In this document: piece after piece, positions 32,211 through 34,133 of the stretch | Position numbering within the stretch: the stretch's first letter is position 1 | Layout of the letters: every line of letters begins with the position of its first letter | DNA from: an archaeon | GTDB taxonomy: Archaea; Thermoproteota; Thermoprotei_A; Marsarchaeales; Marsarchaeaceae | Length of the DNA stretch: 34,133 nucleotides | NCBI GenBank assembly: GCA_021817005.1 | Contig: JAKAWJ010000019.1 | Coordinates: forward strand, 1 to 34,133 | Reading direction: 5' to 3' | Position numbers and translations under genes: made by a program | Notes under the pieces: model-generated | Databases searched by the model: none | What the model was told of the DNA's origin: nothing | The model's input: only the letters and a program-made list of their open reading frames with translations

Positions 32211-33023
32211 TTGAATTTGTCCTCTGGATTTCAGGTGATCGGGTTGACCGGTCTGCCTGAGTTCAGTCTAGGAGATGATGTGGCTCTCGCAATTGTTCGG
32301 GCCGCTGAACAAGCTGGCGGGTTGTGCACAGATGACTTACTGGTGGTCGCACAGAAAATCATCTCAAAGGTTGAGGGGAGGAAAGTAAAGCTGACCGATG
32401 TTAAACCTTCAGCTCTGGCACAAAAATACGCAAAGATTTGCGAGAAGGACCCGCGTTTTGTAGAACTAGTTTTACGGGAATCCGAGTCGGTGGAAGTCGT
32501 AAGACCGGGTCATCTTATAGTGACGACTAAGCATGGTATCACCTGCGCGAACGCTGGTATTGACACTTCAAACGTGGAAGGCGATACGGAGACCGTGCTC
32601 CTCCTTCCACAGGACCCCGATACTTCCGCCCGCAGGCTGTCAGACGGAATTGCAAAACTTACTGGAAAGAAAGTTGGTGTAATTATATCGGACACTCATG
32701 GAAGAACCCTGCGTGAGGGCCAGGTAAATGTGGCGATAGGTGCGGCAGGTGTTCAACTATTCCGCGACTACAGGGGTTTGAAGGACTCTAAGGGTTATAC
32801 ACTAAGGGTGAAGTTGATTTCCGTAGCAGATGAAATTGCAGCGGCAGCGGAACTGGTTATCGGACAGGCGCAAGAGAAAATTCCAGTAGCAATAGTGCGG
32901 GGTCTGCGAATTCTTTCAGAACAACCCACCAGCTCGCGCGAGCTGAACATGTCAAGAGAAAAATGGTTCTTCAAGCCCGAGTTAGGGCCGGAGCTCAGCT
33001 CCTTTCCGGTTCCGAAGCAGTAG
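32211..33023 (+). CDS. cofE: Coenzyme F420-0:L-glutamate ligase
   Basis: About 270 residues of the CofE family, which adds one or more glutamates to F420-0 with GTP. VIGLTGLPEFSLGDDVA matches the N-terminal family motif (V-x-G-L/I-P-E-I/F-x-x-G-D-D-L/V); VVAQKIISKVEGRKV, HGITCANAGIDTSNVEGD and VGVIISDTHGRTLREGQVNVAIG include the conserved Lys, the N-A-G-I-D-x-S-N loop and the SDTxGRxxRxGxxxxAIG loop that bind metal and nucleotide. The start is one of three TTG codons (32196, 32211, 32217); TATA spacing prefers the later two. The end is four bases past the usual family end and is followed closely by the HAD gene. Confidence 0.93.
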   Translation: MNLSSGFQVIGLTGLPEFSLGDDVALAIVRAAEQAGGLCTDDLLVVAQKIISKVEGRKVKLTDVKPSALAQKYAKICEKDPRFVELVLRESESVEVVRPGHLIVTTKHGITCANAGIDTSNVEGDTETVLLLPQDPDTSARRLSDGIAKLTGKKVGVIISDTHGRTLREGQVNVAIGAAGVQLFRDYRGLKDSKGYTLRVKLISVADEIAAAAELVIGQAQEKIPVAIVRGLRILSEQPTSSRELNMSREKWFFKPELGPELSSFPVPKQ

Positions 33024-33052
33024 TCAGCTCATTGGGGGGAGTGTTCTTTCAA

Positions 33053-33760
33053 GTGTCAACGCTTTTCAGGGCGGTATTGTTCGACTACGATGACACGCTG
33101 ATTGACACATCCTTTGCGAAGAAAGAAGCCTTTGAAAGGGTATCTCAGTTACTAACGAGTGGCCTTGACGGTCATGCGCCGAAGCATTCGCTAGTGCCCG
33201 AGATTTCAAGATTATCTGAGGAGATGAATGAAAGGAGGTATTATGACAGGGACATGTGGTGGAAACGGATTGCAGCTCATTACGGCCACTCGATTTCTGA
33301 TGCCCGAGCGGCCGAGATTACCGAAGCCTATTGGGTCATTCTCAAGGAGCAAAGCGTGCCTTTTCCAGACACAATTCATGTGTTGAGTACAATCCGAAAG
33401 AAGGGACTCAAGATTGGACTGGTAACGGACACTGACGGCAAACCGGGCCTGAAAAGACGGCGGTTAAAGGACTCGCCAATTCTGGAGTACGTGGACGCTA
33501 TAGTGGTTTCGGGAGACGAGACAAAGTATCCGAAGCCAGACGTTGAGGGATTCCTGAAGTGTTCTGCCGAGCTGGGCATAGCGCCTTCAGAGTCGCTTTT
33601 CGTTGGAGACAAGCCGTACACGGACGTGGCGGGGGCCAATGCAGCCGGCATGAAATCTGTGCTATTAATGAGGCGCCAGTGGAGGGACACGCACTCTCCT
33701 ACTTACATGTGTTCCTCTCTTTCGGCTGTTCTAGACCTGCTTGGGGAGGTTCCGGCTTAG
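33053..33760 (+). CDS. HAD-superfamily phosphatase
   Basis: A 235-residue subfamily I HAD hydrolase. Motif I is FDYDDTLID (residues about 10-18, nucleophile and acid Asp), motif II GLVTDTDGK (Thr), motif III Lys in ETKYPKPDVEGF and motif IV VGDKPYTDVAGANAAGM. The helical cap lies between motifs I and II. Such enzymes remove phosphate from small molecules such as phosphoglycolate or sugar phosphates; a specific substrate is not evident. The frame is open upstream into cofE; the purine run TTGGGGGGA at 33032-33040 stands 12 bases before GTG 33053, which is preferred to GTG 33041. Possibly co-transcribed with cofE. Confidence 0.85.
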   Translation: MSTLFRAVLFDYDDTLIDTSFAKKEAFERVSQLLTSGLDGHAPKHSLVPEISRLSEEMNERRYYDRDMWWKRIAAHYGHSISDARAAEITEAYWVILKEQSVPFPDTIHVLSTIRKKGLKIGLVTDTDGKPGLKRRRLKDSPILEYVDAIVVSGDETKYPKPDVEGFLKCSAELGIAPSESLFVGDKPYTDVAGANAAGMKSVLLMRRQWRDTHSPTYMCSSLSAVLDLLGEVPA

Positions 33761-33884
33761 TCATCTAAACGATTGAAGATGAACAATGAAGCGGTTTGAG
33801 TCGGGCTGAGTGGTTTGAGCTTCTGGGCGCCTCCTCCTCAGAATGAGGGAGTTCCCCCAAATGTCATGAGGCGTGTACAGAAAG

Positions 33885-33892
33885 CTTTAAAT
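33885..33892 (+). promoter_or_regulatory. TATA box of the last gene
   Basis: CTTTAAAT, centred about 32 nt before GTG 33921. AAGGGGAA between them may serve as ribosome-binding site. Confidence 0.5.
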
Positions 33893-33920
33893 CGTATAAC
33901 TACGTAAAGGGGAATTGACG

Positions 33921-34133
33921 GTGATCAAAATGCAGAAAAAGATTGAACAAGCGGCGCCCAAACTGACTCTGAGCAAACTGACACAAGCTGGTTTTTCCCC
34001 ATATGCAGCATTCGGTTGGTGCGCCTCTTGCAGACGCTGGATACCAAAATCGGAAATTATCTACAAGCAAACTGAGAAAAGGCTTGTGACCATTTGTCCT
34101 CATTGTGGCAATTTTGGAGTGCGGCTAAGACCT
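33921..34133 (+). CDS. Small zinc-ribbon protein (3' end cut off)
   Basis: The frame starts at GTG 33921 (or ATG 33930) and is still open at the window edge after 71 codons. It encodes a basic N-terminal helix followed by two CxxC pairs, CASC and CPHC, about 43 residues apart, a typical zinc ribbon, with WIPKSEIIYKQTEKR between them. Small proteins of this kind are common in archaea and include ribosome- or transcription-associated factors. No specific family is recognised. Confidence 0.7.
   Translation, partial: MIKMQKKIEQAAPKLTLSKLTQAGFSPYAAFGWCASCRRWIPKSEIIYKQTEKRLVTICPHCGNFGVRLRP

Noticed and set aside
1-34133. tRNA genes, CRISPR arrays, insertion sequences, attachment sites
   Set aside because: I searched by eye for T-arm signatures, regularly spaced repeats, transposase motifs and flanking direct repeats and found none that held up.

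Overview
The window looks archaeal. The aromatic pathway is the archaeal version: ADH synthase plus dehydroquinate synthase II, with a GHMP-type shikimate kinase. F420 genes (cofE and an F420-dependent NADP reductase) are present. TATA-like boxes sit about 23-35 nt before many starts, so many mRNAs are probably leaderless, and TTG and GTG starts are common. Protein content (methylcitrate cycle, gluconate-dehydratase-like enolase, JAMM protease, SpoIIM-like protein, adenosine-specific kinase) fits a heterotrophic member of the Thermoproteota, for example a Nitrososphaeria relative that does not oxidise ammonia, or Thermoplasmata. I cannot place it more closely from sequence alone.

Layout. 1-2160: end of a TusA-like gene, adenosine-specific kinase, a LOG-like Rossmann protein and a divergent orphan protein. 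2160-2940: a GC-rich structured RNA candidate on the minus strand, then a stretch with scraps of ORF in several frames. 2941-8528: a GT-C glycosyltransferase, a rhodanese, a second multi-pass membrane protein and a sugar-acid dehydratase. 8529-9857: a decayed FMN-dependent alpha-hydroxyacid dehydrogenase and the leader of the next operon. 9858-17466: one tight operon lysC-asd-ADH synthase-DHQ synthase II-aroD-aroE-shikimate kinase-aroA. 17569-21239: JAMM protease, SpoIIM-like membrane protein (convergent), RNase Z-like hydrolase and M24 peptidase. 21277-27287 (minus strand): prpD-prpB-prpC-lutC-lutAB fusion, an apparent propionate/lactate oxidation operon. 27408-30023: methyltransferase and MFS transporter. 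30024-34133: a small gene relic, an orphan disordered protein, a divergent F420 gene pair, a HAD phosphatase and the start of a zinc-ribbon protein.

How the genes work together. The 7.6-kb aro operon carries out aspartate to aspartate semialdehyde, then (with 6-deoxy-5-ketofructose 1-phosphate) to ADH, DHQ, dehydroshikimate, shikimate, shikimate 3-phosphate and EPSP. Only the sugar-phosphate supply and chorismate synthase are missing. The prp-lut operon would turn propionyl-CoA plus oxaloacetate into succinate and pyruvate, and would oxidise lactate to pyruvate through an iron-sulfur complex. The reading frame of its last gene begins 90 codons upstream of the first ordinary start codon, at a CTG that overlaps the lutC stop as CTGA. 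The long gene-poor gaps hold worn-down genes and G/C homopolymers, which suggests ongoing gene loss between conserved operons.
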